Shown: positions 54,048-64,000, counted from the first letter of the stretch. The stretch: 64,000 bases of DNA from Segniliparus rotundus DSM 44985 (GCF_000092825.1 NC_014168.1:2223946-2287945); one strand, 5' to 3'. The notes: generated by a model not told the origin, from the letters alone. A program made the numbers and translations.

Positions 54048-55998
54048 CTCCAGCTATCGCCGATACACCGGAGGACCTGACCCGCTCGCCCCTCCGGTGG
54101 ATTTGCGCGAGGCTTTGGCCCAGGTCGGCGACCAGGTCATGGCAGGCTCTTCGCCGCGAAGGGCGATCTCCGAACTCATGCGCAGGGGAATGCGCGGGCG
54201 CAAAGGCCTGGACGACCTCGCGGCGGCGGCGCATCGGCGGCGGCGCGAAATCCTCGCCGAGCACAACCTCGGGGGCACGCTCAAAGAAACCGCGGACCTG
54301 CTGCAAGAAGCCATCCTCGAAGAGCGCAAAGAGCTCGCGCGCGCCCTGGACGACGAAGCGCGCTTTCAGGAAATGGAGCTCATGGCGCTCGACGCCTCGC
54401 CGGCAAAGGCGATCCAGCAGCTCAAGCGGTACCGCTGGCGCAACCAGAAGGCGCGGGCTGCGTACGAGAAGATCGGCCAGCTGCTCGGCCAAGAACTGCT
54501 CGAACAGTATTTCGACGGCATGAAGCAGCTGCTGCGCAGCGCCGACAACCCCTCGGTGCGCGAGCAAACGCAACGGATGCTGGCCGATCTGAACGCGTTG
54601 CTCGCCAAACACGCGAGCGGGCAGGACGTCGCCGACGACTTCGCCTCGTTCCTGGCGGAACACGGGGGCCTGTTCCCGGAGAACCCCCGCACTGTCGAGG
54701 ATTTGATCGACATTCTGGCCAAGCGGGCGGCAGCCGCCCGACGGATGCGCAACAGCCTCTCCCCGGAGCAGCGGGCGGAGCTCGACGAACTCGCCCAGCA
54801 GGCTTTCGGAGCGCCAGAGCTCGGCAAAGCGCTCGCCGAACTCGGCAGCCGCCTCGAAAACGCCCGGCCCGGCGAGGATTGGCACGGCCAGGAAGCATTC
54901 CATGGCGAAGCCCCCCTCGGGCTCGGCGCGGGCGCGCGGGCGATGGCGGACATCGCCGAACTCGATCAGTTGGCCGACGCGCTGTCCCAAGGCTACGACG
55001 GCGCGCGAGTGGAGGACGTGGACATGGACGCGCTGCGCCGCCAGCTCGGCGACGAAGCCGCCGCAGACCTTCGCCGCCTGTCGGAGTTAGAGCGCGCGCT
55101 CGTGGAGGAGGGGTTCCTGCAGCGAGGCGCAGACGGCCAATGGCGCCTTTCCCCCAAGGCGATGCGCCAACTCGGCCAAGCGGCGTTCCGCGACTTGGTC
55201 GGGGACGTCGGCGCGCGCGCAGGGGCGCGGGAGACTCGCAGGGCCGGGGCGGCCGGGGAGCCGACCGGGCAATCGCGGCCCTGGCAGTTCGGGGACCTGC
55301 AACCGTGGGACATCCCTCGGACAGTGGGCAACGCAGTGCTCCGATCCGTCGCGCGCGGCCAGGCCGCCCCGCCCCTGCGCCTGCATGTGGACGACGTCGA
55401 GGTCCAAGAAACAGAGGCACGCCAACAAGCCGCCGTCGCCCTGCTGGTCGACACGTCGTTCTCGATGGTGGTCGAAGACCGATGGTTGCCGATGAAGCGC
55501 ACCGCGTTGGCGCTGCAGCATCTGGTCGCAACACGTTTCCGCTCGGACGCGCTGCAGATCGTCGGATTCGGCAGACACGCACGGGCTCTCACCGCCGCAG
55601 AACTCGTCGCGCTCGACAGCGTCCACCAGCAGGGCACGAACCTGCATCACGCGGTGTTGCTCGCCCTGCGGCACCTGCGGCGGCACCCGAACGCGCAACC
55701 AGTGCTGCTCATCGTCACCGACGGGGAGCCGACCGCGCATGTGGACGAACAGTCCGGCGAAGCGGTGTTCCAGTACCCCACCAGCCATACGACGCTGCGG
55801 CTGACCGTCGACGCGCTCGACCAAACGGCCAAACTGGGGGCGCACACCACGATCGTGCGGCTCGGCGACGATCCGGGGCTCGCGCATTTCCTCGACCAAG
55901 TGGCCCGCCGGATCGGCGGACGAGTCGTCGCGACGGACGCCGACGGTTTGGGCGCCGCAGTGGTCAGCGATTATCTGCGCGCCAGGCGCAGCGGATGA
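54040..55998 (+). CDS. VWA-domain protein, partner of the AAA+ ATPase
   Basis: A 652-residue protein with a long helical N-terminal part (Ala/Glu/Arg-rich) and a C-terminal von Willebrand A domain from about residue 450. The MIDAS DxSxS is LLVDTSFSM, with TNLHHAVLLALRHLR and IVTDGEPTAH following. It corresponds to Rv0959. ATG 54040 lies inside the end of the ATPase gene (eight-base overlap), so the two are probably translated as a pair. It likely binds Mg in a chelatase-like complex. Confidence 0.88.
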   Translation: MADSSYRRYTGGPDPLAPPVDLREALAQVGDQVMAGSSPRRAISELMRRGMRGRKGLDDLAAAAHRRRREILAEHNLGGTLKETADLLQEAILEERKELARALDDEARFQEMELMALDASPAKAIQQLKRYRWRNQKARAAYEKIGQLLGQELLEQYFDGMKQLLRSADNPSVREQTQRMLADLNALLAKHASGQDVADDFASFLAEHGGLFPENPRTVEDLIDILAKRAAAARRMRNSLSPEQRAELDELAQQAFGAPELGKALAELGSRLENARPGEDWHGQEAFHGEAPLGLGAGARAMADIAELDQLADALSQGYDGARVEDVDMDALRRQLGDEAAADLRRLSELERALVEEGFLQRGADGQWRLSPKAMRQLGQAAFRDLVGDVGARAGARETRRAGAAGEPTGQSRPWQFGDLQPWDIPRTVGNAVLRSVARGQAAPPLRLHVDDVEVQETEARQQAAVALLVDTSFSMVVEDRWLPMKRTALALQHLVATRFRSDALQIVGFGRHARALTAAELVALDSVHQQGTNLHHAVLLALRHLRRHPNAQPVLLIVTDGEPTAHVDEQSGEAVFQYPTSHTTLRLTVDALDQTAKLGAHTTIVRLGDDPGLAHFLDQVARRIGGRVVATDADGLGAAVVSDYLRARRSG

Positions 55999-56016
55999 CC
56001 GCCGCGGCGGGGAGGT

Positions 56017-56550
56017 CTACTCGGAGACCGTCACGCGCTCGATGAAGACCGGGTCCACCGGGCGGTCGCTGCGGTCCACCTCGGTGGTGGCGATCGCGTC
56101 CACGACCTTCTTGGACTCCTCGTCGGTGACCTCGCCGAAAATGGTGTGCTTGCGGTTCAGGTGCGGCGTCGCGTCGACAGTGATGAAGAACTGCGAGCCG
56201 TTGGTGCCGGGACCGGCGTTCGCCATGGCCAAAAGGTACGGCTTGTCGAACTTCAGCTCAGGATGGAACTCGTCCTCGAAGCGGTAGCCCGGTCCGCCCC
56301 TGCCCGTGCCCGTGGGGTCCCCGCCTTGGATCATGAAGCCGTCGATCACACGGTGGAAGACCGAGCCGTCGTAGAACGGGCCCTCGGCTTCGCCGGACGC
56401 GTTCTCCGCGGTGTACGCCAGCTCGCCAGTGGCCAGGCCGACGAAATTCGCCACCGTCTTCGGGGCGTGGTTGCCGAAAAGCCCGACTTTGATATCGCCT
56501 CGGTTGGTGTGCAGGGTCGCGGTCTGGGTTGCGTTGCTCATGCTGCTCAT
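56017..56550 (-). CDS. ppiA: Peptidyl-prolyl cis-trans isomerase (cyclophilin)
   Basis: A 177-residue cytoplasmic cyclophilin orthologous to Rv0009. The active-site Arg and Phe are in [19 protein letters not shown], and the later core is [20 protein letters not shown], with [14 protein letters not shown]. It speeds folding at proline bonds. ATG 56550 or 56541 may be the start. It converges with the VWA gene. Confidence 0.94.
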   Translation of the reverse strand: MSSMSNATQTATLHTNRGDIKVGLFGNHAPKTVANFVGLATGELAYTAENASGEAEGPFYDGSVFHRVIDGFMIQGGDPTGTGRGGPGYRFEDEFHPELKFDKPYLLAMANAGPGTNGSQFFITVDATPHLNRKHTIFGEVTDEESKKVVDAIATTEVDRSDRPVDPVFIERVTVSE

Positions 56551-56557
56551 CCAATCA

Positions 56558-56577
56558 CGCCCGCGCGAGCGCGGGCG
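56558..56577 (-). terminator. Hairpin after the aldo/keto reductase
   Basis: CGCCCGCGC (56558-56566) and GCGCGGGCG (56569-56577) form a tight 9-bp GC stem between the reductase stop and the ppiA start. It probably ends reductase transcription. Confidence 0.45.
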
Positions 56578-56598
56578 CGGCAGGTCCTTCAGAAATGC

Positions 56599-57459
56599 TC
56601 AATGGCTGTTCGGGTCTCCGTAGGGCCACTTGTCGTCGAGGTTGAACTCGTCCGGGTCGGGGTTCAGGCGCGGCTGCTCGGGCAGGCCCGTGATCGCGTC
56701 GATCTGGGCGGGCGTCAGTTCGAAGCCGAACACGTCGAAGTTCGACGCGATCCGCTCCGGGGTCTGCGACTTGGGGATCACGATGTTCCCGATCTGCAAG
56801 TGCCAACGGATGAGCGCCTGCGCCGGGGTGACGCCCGCCTCCTCGGCGATCTTCTGGACCACTGGCTCCGACAAGCTCTTGCCGATCCCGAGCGGCGAGT
56901 ACGACTCGGTCGCGATCCCGAGTTCCCTGTGCAGCTCGCGCAGCCGGGCCTGGGCGAGATGCGGGTGCAGCTCGATTTGGTTGACGCTCGGCGTCTCGCC
57001 GGTCTCCTCGATGACCCGGCGCACATGGGCCTCGTGGAAGTTCGAGACGCCGATGGAGCGGACCTTGCCGTCCTCCCTGGCCTTCTGGAACGCCTTGAAC
57101 GTCGCGACGAAATCATCCCTCGCGGGCACGGCCCAGTGGATCAAATACAAGTCGACGTAGTCCAGGCCCAGCCGCTGCAAGCTCGCGTCCAGGGCGGCGA
57201 GGGTGCTGTCGTAGCCTTGCTCGGCGTTCCACAGCTTCGTCGTGATGTAGAGCTCCTCCCTCGCCAAACCCGATTTCGCGATGGCGCGGCCCACCCCGCG
57301 CTCGTTGTTGTACACAGCGGCGGTGTCGATGTGCCGGTAGCCGACCTCGAACGCCTTCGCCACCGCGGGCTCGGCGACGTCGTCGGGCACCTGCCACACG
57401 CCAAAGCCCAGCTGAGGAATAGTGTTGCCGTCGTTGAGGGGAATGTTCGGAACGCTCAC
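56599..57459 (-). CDS. Aldo/keto reductase
   Basis: A 286-residue NADPH-dependent (alpha/beta)8 barrel. The catalytic tetrad is visible: Asp and Tyr in HIDTAAVYNNE, Lys in TTKLWN and His in LIHWAVP. The phosphate-binding VIPKSQTPERI lies near the C-terminus. It resembles the 2,5-diketo-D-gluconate reductase-like group (Rv2971 type), acting on aldehydes and dicarbonyls such as methylglyoxal; the native substrate is unknown. It is divergent from the Emb gene. Confidence 0.92.
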   Translation of the reverse strand: MSVPNIPLNDGNTIPQLGFGVWQVPDDVAEPAVAKAFEVGYRHIDTAAVYNNERGVGRAIAKSGLAREELYITTKLWNAEQGYDSTLAALDASLQRLGLDYVDLYLIHWAVPARDDFVATFKAFQKAREDGKVRSIGVSNFHEAHVRRVIEETGETPSVNQIELHPHLAQARLRELHRELGIATESYSPLGIGKSLSEPVVQKIAEEAGVTPAQALIRWHLQIGNIVIPKSQTPERIASNFDVFGFELTPAQIDAITGLPEQPRLNPDPDEFNLDDKWPYGDPNSH

Positions 57460-57533
57460 CGCACCAGCCTAGCGAAAATCCCGAACGCGCGGCGCTTCCC
57501 GCGCGCCCTGATCGCAACGTACGATCATTCTCC

Positions 57534-60500
57534 GTGTCCACATCGTCTTCGTCCCCGGCCGAGCAGCCCGAGCGCGCGTCCAGGGCGCGCGCCGTCGCCC
57601 TGATCGCGGGCGTTTTGGCGGTCCTCGGAGCCATTGCCGTCCCGTTCTTGCCGGTCAAAGAACGCACCGCCGAACTGCAGTGGCCCAGCCGGGTCGTCGG
57701 CAACACCAACGCGCCGCTCGTGTCCTATTTCCCCGAATCCTTCGACCTGAGCGTCCCGTGCCGCGCCGTGGCCGCGCAAGCCGGGCGCGCCGAAGGCTCG
57801 ACGCTCTTCTCGACCATTCCGCCCAGCTCCTCGCTCGCGACGACCCGAGGGCTCGTCGTCCGGCTCACCGGCCCGCAGGACGAGCGCAGCCTGCAGGTGG
57901 TCCTGCGGGGCGAGACATTGCTCGTCGTCGAAGCCGCGAAGTTCGCCGACCCCGGCTGCCAGGCGCTGACCGTGCACGCCACTCGGGACACGACCACCGT
58001 CGAAGCGCGCGGGATCGCGGGCGCGTCGGCCAGCCGGCCAGGATCGAATCTGCGCCCGCAGATCATCGGTTTCTACACGGACCTCGCCGGGATGCGCGAC
58101 GACGAGGAGTTCGCCGGCCTCGCCGCGAAAGCGGCGATCGACACCCGGTTCCTCACCGAGCCGACCGGACTGAAACTCGGCGTGCTCGTGGCGAGCGCCG
58201 TGCTCATGCTGGTCTCGCTCGGGGCGCTCGCCCTGTTCGACCGGGCGGCCCCACGGCGCAGGAAAGTCCCGCCCCGCTCGCGCCTGCAGCCTCGCGCCGC
58301 AGACATTGTGGTGACGGCGGCGCTCGGGATCTGGCATGTGATCGGCGCGAACACGGCGGACGACAATTACATCGCCACCATCGCCCGCGCCTCGTCAGGC
58401 GGCGGCTACCTGGCGAACTACTACCGGTATTTCGGCGCCCCGGACGACCCTTGGGGCTGGTTCTACCAGATCATCAAGCTGATGACCGCGACCGGAGTCG
58501 CCAGCCCGTGGCTGCGCCTGCCCGTGTTGCTGCTGAACATCGGCACCTGGCTCCTGCTCTCCCGGTTCGTGTTGCCCAGACTCTTGCGCAGCGCGTCGAA
58601 ACCGGCGACGCTGCTCGGCGGCTGGTCTGCCGCGCTGGTGTTTCTCTGCTTCGTGTTCGCCTACGACAACGGGCTGCGCCCGGAGCCGTGGATCGCGTTC
58701 GGCGTCCTGGGCTCCTGGGCCTTGGTCGAGCGTGGGATCGCCACCCGAAGACTGCTCCCCCTCGGCCTCGCGGGCGTGCTCGCTTCGGCGACGCTGACCT
58801 GCGGCCCGACCGGCGCGATGGTGTATTTCACCCTGATCCTCGCGGCCAAGCCGTTGTTGCGCCTGCTCAAAGAGCATATCGCGAGGCTCGCCCCCGACGG
58901 CGGGCGCGGGCGGACCGCGCTGGCCTGGGCCGCGGTGCTCGCGCCGCTCGCCGCCACATTCTGCGCGGTGAGCCTGATCGGGTCCTGGCGCATCTCCTAC
59001 GGCGCGTTCCGCGCCGCGGCGACGGTGAAAATCGTCGTCGGCCCGTACATGCACTGGTACGTGGAGGCCACTCGTTACCAACAGCTCATGGGCTTCTCCC
59101 CGGACGGGTCGTTCTCCCGCCGCTTCCCGATGCTCCTCATGCTTCTGCTGCTGATCGTTGTCGCTGGAACCCTGTGGCGCGCTGCCATCATGGCAAGGCT
59201 AGGACAGCACTCGCGGCTGGACCTTCGGGTCGGTCCGACCCGCCGCATCGTCGGGCTCACCTTCGCCGGGCTGCTCTGCCTGATGCTCACCCCGACAAAG
59301 CCGACGCACCACTTCGGCGCGTTCGCCGGTCTCGGAGCTGCCGTCGTCGCGGCAGGCGCGGCAGCGGTTTTGGCCATCTCCACGGCGCGCACCCGCGCGT
59401 TGTACGCGGCCGCGCTGCTCTTCATGATCGGCCTCGCCTACACCGCGCCCAACGACTGGTGGTACCCGGCCGGGTACGGGTCGCCGTTCCGCACCACAGC
59501 GATCCGGTTCGGGGTCAGCCTCGGCACCGTCTTCTACTACCTCGGCGGACTCGCCATAGCAGTGGCTTTCTTCTTGCACCTGTTCGGCAACGGCGCACGG
59601 GTGTGGCGCGTGCTGTTGGAGCGCAGGCTCATCGCCTCGGGCGCCGTGATCGGCGCGGTGTTGACCATCGTCATCGAACTGGGGGCGACATCGCTCCAGG
59701 CCCTGACGGTCGACAACAGCGCCGCCGCGCGCAACCTCGCCGCCGTGACCGGCCGGGACGAATGCGGCCTGGCGGATGTCGTGCTCGTGGACACAGACCC
59801 GCAGAAATCCATCCTCAGCCCTGTTTCGGACCAGGGAAGCGCGGCAGACGCGCTCCTCGGGTCCCAGGCTCGGGGGTTTGCCATCACGACCCCGCAGGAA
59901 CAAAGCACCGCAGACCTGTTGGCCCAGGCGAACCTGCCGGACATCGGCCCCGCCGTGGACCCGCTGCACCCGACGCCGCCCGCCGACCCCGCGGATCTGA
60001 TCGGTTTCGGACTGGACCCGACAGCGACGCCGCTCGTGATGAGCGCGGCCGGGCGAAGCGCGGGAACGGATCCGGCGGGGATTGTCGCGCCGATCGCCGA
60101 GCTGACAAGCCGCTGGTACCAACTGCCGGAAAACACTGCCCTGGTGACACTGGCGGCTGTGGGCTACTTCCCGAAAAACGCCGTGCGGCTCGAGTTCACC
60201 GACGACCCGGCGAATGGCAAAGCCCAAGGCCCTCCGGTCGAGATGGTCGCGGCAGACCCCGCCCCCGGATGGCGCGACCTGCGGCTGGGCGAGATACCGA
60301 GGAAAGCCAAAGCGGTGCGGGTCCTCGCGCGCCTCGACCTGCCCGGCCCGAGCCAGTGGATCGCCCTCACCCCGCCGAGAGCCCCCAAGCTCGCCACCTT
60401 GCAGCACGTCATCGGGCGCGCAGACCCGGTGCTCGCCGACTGGGAGGACGGGCTCGGATTCCCCTGCATGCGCCCCTTCGGCTACCGCGACGGGGTCATC

Positions 60501-60812
60501 GAACTGCCGAAATACCGGATTTCGCCCGACCGGGTGACGGACGCCTCGTTCCATCAGTGGATGGACGCCTACGGGGGCGGCCCCGGCGGCATTGTCGAAT
60601 CCGCCGCGCACGCGGTCACGCTGCCCACCTATCTGCGGGGAGCGTGGGATGTGGACTGGGGCAAGGCCCAGCGTCTGATCCCTCGCGCGCAAGGCGGCCC
60701 GCCCGATCTGACGACGCAGACAGTGACCCGATCCGGATTGGCCAACCCCGGCCCGCTGGGATCGGGCGTTGTGGGCTCGTCCTGGACCACCGACCCGTCA
60801 AAGCTGCATTAG
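57534..60812 (+). CDS. Emb-family arabinosyltransferase
   Basis: A 1092-residue GT-C membrane enzyme that transfers arabinose from decaprenyl-phosphoryl arabinose to arabinogalactan or lipoarabinomannan. The catalytic Asp pair is in NTADDNYIATIAR (residues about 275-287), with many transmembrane helices between 190 and 720 and a large C-terminal carbohydrate-binding domain. The family is the ethambutol target. It starts at GTG 57534. It stands alone here rather than in an embCAB cluster, and sequence alone does not show whether it is the C, A or B type. Confidence 0.9.
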   Translation: MSTSSSSPAEQPERASRARAVALIAGVLAVLGAIAVPFLPVKERTAELQWPSRVVGNTNAPLVSYFPESFDLSVPCRAVAAQAGRAEGSTLFSTIPPSSSLATTRGLVVRLTGPQDERSLQVVLRGETLLVVEAAKFADPGCQALTVHATRDTTTVEARGIAGASASRPGSNLRPQIIGFYTDLAGMRDDEEFAGLAAKAAIDTRFLTEPTGLKLGVLVASAVLMLVSLGALALFDRAAPRRRKVPPRSRLQPRAADIVVTAALGIWHVIGANTADDNYIATIARASSGGGYLANYYRYFGAPDDPWGWFYQIIKLMTATGVASPWLRLPVLLLNIGTWLLLSRFVLPRLLRSASKPATLLGGWSAALVFLCFVFAYDNGLRPEPWIAFGVLGSWALVERGIATRRLLPLGLAGVLASATLTCGPTGAMVYFTLILAAKPLLRLLKEHIARLAPDGGRGRTALAWAAVLAPLAATFCAVSLIGSWRISYGAFRAAATVKIVVGPYMHWYVEATRYQQLMGFSPDGSFSRRFPMLLMLLLLIVVAGTLWRAAIMARLGQHSRLDLRVGPTRRIVGLTFAGLLCLMLTPTKPTHHFGAFAGLGAAVVAAGAAAVLAISTARTRALYAAALLFMIGLAYTAPNDWWYPAGYGSPFRTTAIRFGVSLGTVFYYLGGLAIAVAFFLHLFGNGARVWRVLLERRLIASGAVIGAVLTIVIELGATSLQALTVDNSAAARNLAAVTGRDECGLADVVLVDTDPQKSILSPVSDQGSAADALLGSQARGFAITTPQEQSTADLLAQANLPDIGPAVDPLHPTPPADPADLIGFGLDPTATPLVMSAAGRSAGTDPAGIVAPIAELTSRWYQLPENTALVTLAAVGYFPKNAVRLEFTDDPANGKAQGPPVEMVAADPAPGWRDLRLGEIPRKAKAVRVLARLDLPGPSQWIALTPPRAPKLATLQHVIGRADPVLADWEDGLGFPCMRPFGYRDGVIELPKYRISPDRVTDASFHQWMDAYGGGPGGIVESAAHAVTLPTYLRGAWDVDWGKAQRLIPRAQGGPPDLTTQTVTRSGLANPGPLGSGVVGSSWTTDPSKLH

Positions 60813-60821
60813 CGCGCCAGC

Positions 60822-60869
60822 CGCCATGCACGCGCCAGCCCTGTCGGGGCCGCTGGCGCGTGCATGGCG
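60822..60869. terminator. Terminator between emb and glnD
   Basis: CGCCATGCACGCGCCAGC (60822-60839) pairs perfectly with 60852-60869 over 18 bp around a 12-base loop. It lies between the convergent emb and glnD stops and can act for both. Confidence 0.75.
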
Positions 60870-60926
60870 ACCATGTCCGTGCCCTCTGCCCGCACCGCAT
60901 TGCCGCCACCGGGGAGACGCTGTTCG

Positions 60927-63329
60927 TCAGGAGCCGCCGAAGGCCGCGACGAGATCGGAGCCGAGCTGCTTCTGAAGGTCGGCGGACAGCTGCGCGCCTC
61001 GGAGCACGAACACGTCCACCACAAAAAGCCCCAATGTCTCCACCCGCGCCTCGAGCACGCTCACCCCGGCAGCGGCGAACACGGCGGCCAAATTGGCGAG
61101 CAGCCCGACTCGGTCCGCTCCGCGCACCTCCACCGACGCTTGCTGCTCGTTCGCCCCTGGAAGCCACAGCACCTTGGGGGCCGCTGTGCTCGGCGCCGTG
61201 GGCACGGCGATTCGCAGAACAGAGCGCGCCCGCGTCTCGGCTTCTTTGCGCTCCCGCTCGGCGAGCGCCGCCATCACGTCCCATCCGCCCGCCAAAGCCC
61301 GCAACAGGTCCTGCCGGATGATTTGCGCGGACGGGGGCGAGCCGAACCGAGGGCTCGCCACGAACGCGGCGGGCGCAAAACCAGCCGTCTCGGAAAGCTC
61401 GGCGTGATGGCACCGCAGGCCGTGGATCGCGAGGACAGCGGTGGCCTTTGCCAACAGCCCGATCGAGTCCGGGGCGACCATGAGCAACTCCCCCGCGCCG
61501 CCGCCCGCCTCGGCCTGGTCGGCCCATTCGACAAGCACCTGTCCGGGCAGCTCCTCGGCGCGTTGGGCTTTGGCGAGGAGCGCCCGCGCCCGGTCCACTC
61601 GGCGCGCAAGGGGGACCGCTCCGGTCAGCGGCGCGCCGATTTCTCCGGCTGACAGCGCGCGGCAGCTCGCGACGAGCTCCGCGATCAGCCGCGCCTTCCA
61701 GTCGCCCCACACCCCTGGGCCGGTCGCCAGCGAATCCGCTTCCGAAAGCGCCGCGAGCAGCTCCAAGACCACCTCGTCATGGCCGATCTGCGTCATGACG
61801 AGGCGGGCGGTGGCCGGGTCGCGGACGTCTCTGCGCATCGCCGCAGTCGGCAAGAGCAAATGCTGGCGCACGACGAGCGCGAGTCGGCGCACATCGCCCT
61901 CGTCCAGCGCCAGCCGCTCGCCGATCTCACGGACCAGGTGTTCCCCGATGACGCTGTGGTCCCCCTCCCGGCCCTTGCCGATGTCGTGCAGCAGGGCGCA
62001 CAGCAGCAGCAAATCAGGGCGGGCGACCCTCGTCGTCAACGAGGAGGCCTGCACCACCGTCTCCACCAAATGGCGGTCAACGGTCCAAACATGGATCGGG
62101 TCCCTCGGCGGAAGATCGCGCACCACGGCCCATTCGGGGAACATCCGCTCCCAGAGCCCGGTGCGGTCCAACGCTTCGACGATGCGCACCGTCCGGCTGC
62201 CCGCGCCGAGGACGGCGAGCAAATTTTGGCGCATGTCCTCGGTCCATCCCTGCCGCAGATCTGCGGCGGCGAGCCTGCCGAGCGTCGCCTGGCTGATCGG
62301 CAGGCCCGACACAGCGGCAGCGGCGGCCACACGGAGCACCAGCCCAGGAGTCGGCCGGGCGTCCTTGGCGAGGACCACTTCGCCGCCGTGCGCGACCACT
62401 CCTTCGCCCAGCGGGCGCCGTTGGCGCAATTCGGGCCCGCCGCCCCGCACCGCGTTGTGCGCCACCCGCAAACCGACCTCGACGCAGTACTCCACCGTGC
62501 GGCCGATCCCGCTGAGCCTTCTCGCCAAATCGAAGCGGTCGCCCGCCCCGAGCGTCGCGGCCACCTCGTCGGCGTCTTGGGCGAGGAGCTGATCGCGGCC
62601 CCGCCCAGTGGCGCGGCGCAGCTGGGTCCGGATGTCGAGCAAGTCGGCGTACGCGCGGGCGAACCCGCCGCCGGGCGAGGAGCCGGTGAGCGCGGGAACC
62701 CCATCGGTCAGCTGGGCCAGCGCCAACGCGTCGAGCAGTTGCGCGTCGCGGGCGCCCCCCTTGCCGGACTTGAGGTCGGGTTCCGCGCGGTGGGCCACTG
62801 AGCCGAACCGTTTCCACCGCTCGCGGGCGCTGGCGAGCAACTCGGGCAAGCGTCCTCGGGCGCTGCGCCGCCAGCTGCTCAAGACCGGCCCGACCGTGTC
62901 GTGGTACAGATCCTCGTCGCCCGCGATCAGCTTTCGCCGCAGAAAGCCGAACACAGCGCGCAGATCCGTCTGCGCGACTGCGAGCATGTCGTCCTGCGTG
63001 CGCACGGCGTGGTCGAGATCGATGTTCGCGTCCCAGACGGGATACCACAATCCTTCGGCCACAGTCCGGACCTCGTCCGGGCTGTGGCCGCGATGCAGCA
63101 GCACCAAGTCCAGGTCCGAATGCGGCAGGAACTCGCCTCGGCCCAAAGCGCCGACCGCGACAAGGGCGAACCCGGAGCCCTGGGCCACGCCGAGGCTGGC
63201 CGCCAGCCCAGCGAGCCAATCCTCAAGCAACGCCTGGAGGTCGTGGCGAAGCCGTTCGGGCGGCAGGTCGGAAGAAGTGAGGGAGCGAATGCTGTCCCGG
63301 AGGCTGGCGGCTGTCACCGGGGCGGGCAT
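60927..63329 (-). CDS. glnD: [Protein-PII] uridylyltransferase GlnD
   Basis: An 800-residue bifunctional enzyme that modifies PII (GlnB/GlnK) in response to glutamine; in actinobacteria related enzymes adenylylate PII. Order: N-terminal nucleotidyltransferase (ALGRGEFLPHSDLDLVLL), an HD hydrolase domain (LLCALLHDIGKGREGDHS), and two C-terminal ACT domains (VAPDSIGLLAKATAVLA; VRGADRVGLLANLAAVFA). ATG 63329 is chosen as start. Its target glnB lies 52 bases upstream on the same strand. Confidence 0.92.
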   Translation of the reverse strand: MPAPVTAASLRDSIRSLTSSDLPPERLRHDLQALLEDWLAGLAASLGVAQGSGFALVAVGALGRGEFLPHSDLDLVLLHRGHSPDEVRTVAEGLWYPVWDANIDLDHAVRTQDDMLAVAQTDLRAVFGFLRRKLIAGDEDLYHDTVGPVLSSWRRSARGRLPELLASARERWKRFGSVAHRAEPDLKSGKGGARDAQLLDALALAQLTDGVPALTGSSPGGGFARAYADLLDIRTQLRRATGRGRDQLLAQDADEVAATLGAGDRFDLARRLSGIGRTVEYCVEVGLRVAHNAVRGGGPELRQRRPLGEGVVAHGGEVVLAKDARPTPGLVLRVAAAAAVSGLPISQATLGRLAAADLRQGWTEDMRQNLLAVLGAGSRTVRIVEALDRTGLWERMFPEWAVVRDLPPRDPIHVWTVDRHLVETVVQASSLTTRVARPDLLLLCALLHDIGKGREGDHSVIGEHLVREIGERLALDEGDVRRLALVVRQHLLLPTAAMRRDVRDPATARLVMTQIGHDEVVLELLAALSEADSLATGPGVWGDWKARLIAELVASCRALSAGEIGAPLTGAVPLARRVDRARALLAKAQRAEELPGQVLVEWADQAEAGGGAGELLMVAPDSIGLLAKATAVLAIHGLRCHHAELSETAGFAPAAFVASPRFGSPPSAQIIRQDLLRALAGGWDVMAALAERERKEAETRARSVLRIAVPTAPSTAAPKVLWLPGANEQQASVEVRGADRVGLLANLAAVFAAAGVSVLEARVETLGLFVVDVFVLRGAQLSADLQKQLGSDLVAAFGGS

Positions 63330-63381
63330 GGTCTCAGTGCTTGCGGGCGCGCAGGGCGCCCCATCGCGAACAGGGCGCCCG

Positions 63382-63726
<345 letters not shown>

Positions 63727-64000
63727 TCACTCCTTCATTGCGGCTTCGGCGAACGCGCGCCGCTCGACAGAACCGGTTCCTACGGCACTGAAATCATAAG
63801 CCGACTCCGCGTGTTCGCTCTCATCGAGCCCTCGCGCCTCGCCTTCTGGGTCGGCTCGCAGGCCGATGGTGTGCTTGAGGGCGAACGCAATGATCGCGGT
63901 GACCACGGCCGAGTACACGAGCACGGCGCCCGCGCCGACCGCTTGGCGCCAGAGCTGGTCGAAGCCGCCCCCGTAGAAGAGGCCCTTGACCCCGGCGGGG
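63727..64000 (-). CDS. amt: Ammonium transporter Amt, C-terminal part
   Basis: The coding region runs off the right edge; about 90 C-terminal residues are seen. The last helices (LWRQAVGAGAVLVYSAVVTA, then FALKHTIGLR) and the cytoplasmic tail (LRADPEGEARGLDESEHAES) fit AmtB proteins. It imports ammonium and is blocked by the PII protein encoded next door. The N-terminus and start lie outside the window. Confidence 0.9.
   Translation of the reverse strand, partial: PAGVKGLFYGGGFDQLWRQAVGAGAVLVYSAVVTAIIAFALKHTIGLRADPEGEARGLDESEHAESAYDFSAVGTGSVERRAFAEAAMKE

Noticed and set aside
57680-61321. Very long alternative open frame overlapping the Emb gene
   Set aside because: Arg/Pro-rich translation without domains; the real frame encodes an Emb protein with clear motifs.

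Overview
The window is chromosomal DNA from a high-GC actinobacterium of the mycolic-acid group (Mycobacteriales). The evidence is the mtrA-mtrB-lpqB signalling block, an Emb-type arabinosyltransferase, SigH/RshA, PdtaS, RpfB, SecA1, the 24-residue ribosomal protein bL37, an F420-type oxidoreductase and EspC/PPE-like type VII secretion (T7SS) substrates. Gene content and base composition would suit Segniliparus or a close relative, but the genus is an inference. No rRNA, tRNA, CRISPR array or insertion sequence was seen.

Layout. (1) 331-29343 follows the M. tuberculosis Rv3220c-Rv3253c order: pdtaS, bL37, rshA-sigH, aroA-rsgA, desaturase and oxidoreductase genes, secA, hpf, comF, lpqB-mtrB-mtrA, tmk, sahH, amino-acid permease. 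Accessory insertions are cyanase, a second desaturase, an OhrR/tautomerase pair between mtrA and tmk, and a three-gene T7SS-like effector operon between sahH and the permease. (2) 29424-32126 matches the Rv2230c/Rv2234/Rv2235 neighbourhood (Nif3-like, LMW phosphatase, SURF1). (3) 32148-38174 is an accessory, all-minus-strand run: two pairs of a small helical protein and a large PPE/EspB-like protein, then a secreted RNase Sa-like RNase with its barstar, then a carboxylesterase lipoprotein. (4) 38474-43335 holds lipB, two uncharacterised genes, lipA, a frameshifted MOSC gene and a DUF4191 gene. (5) 43372-51461 is a block like Rv1003-Rv1010 (rsmA, rpfB, tatD, metG, a lipoprotein, pabB, rsmI). 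(6) 51470-60812 holds an XRE regulator, a CMD-family protein, the AAA+/VWA pair, ppiA, an aldo/keto reductase and an Emb protein. (7) 60927-64000 is glnD-glnB-amt, with amt cut by the window edge.

How the genes work together. SigH/RshA form a thiol-stress switch with an apparent autoregulatory promoter and two possible sigma start sites. MtrB-MtrA-LpqB couple envelope state to transcription. The oxidoreductase feeds electrons to the acyl-CoA desaturases. LipB and LipA make lipoate, and GlnD-GlnB-Amt sense and import nitrogen. The accessory parts look like weapons or surface functions. One is a putative exported phospholipase-D effector with an EspC-like partner and a downstream lipoprotein. 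The other is an RNase/barstar pair placed behind T7SS-like substrates. No T7SS core gene (EccB/C/D/E, mycosin) is in the window, so any secretion machine must lie elsewhere.

The most unusual items are the T7SS-like phospholipase-D operon with its 23-bp palindrome, the T7SS-like/RNase-barstar run, the sigH dual-start promoter, an upstream ORF before hpf, and an AT-rich island with 21-bp tandem repeats.
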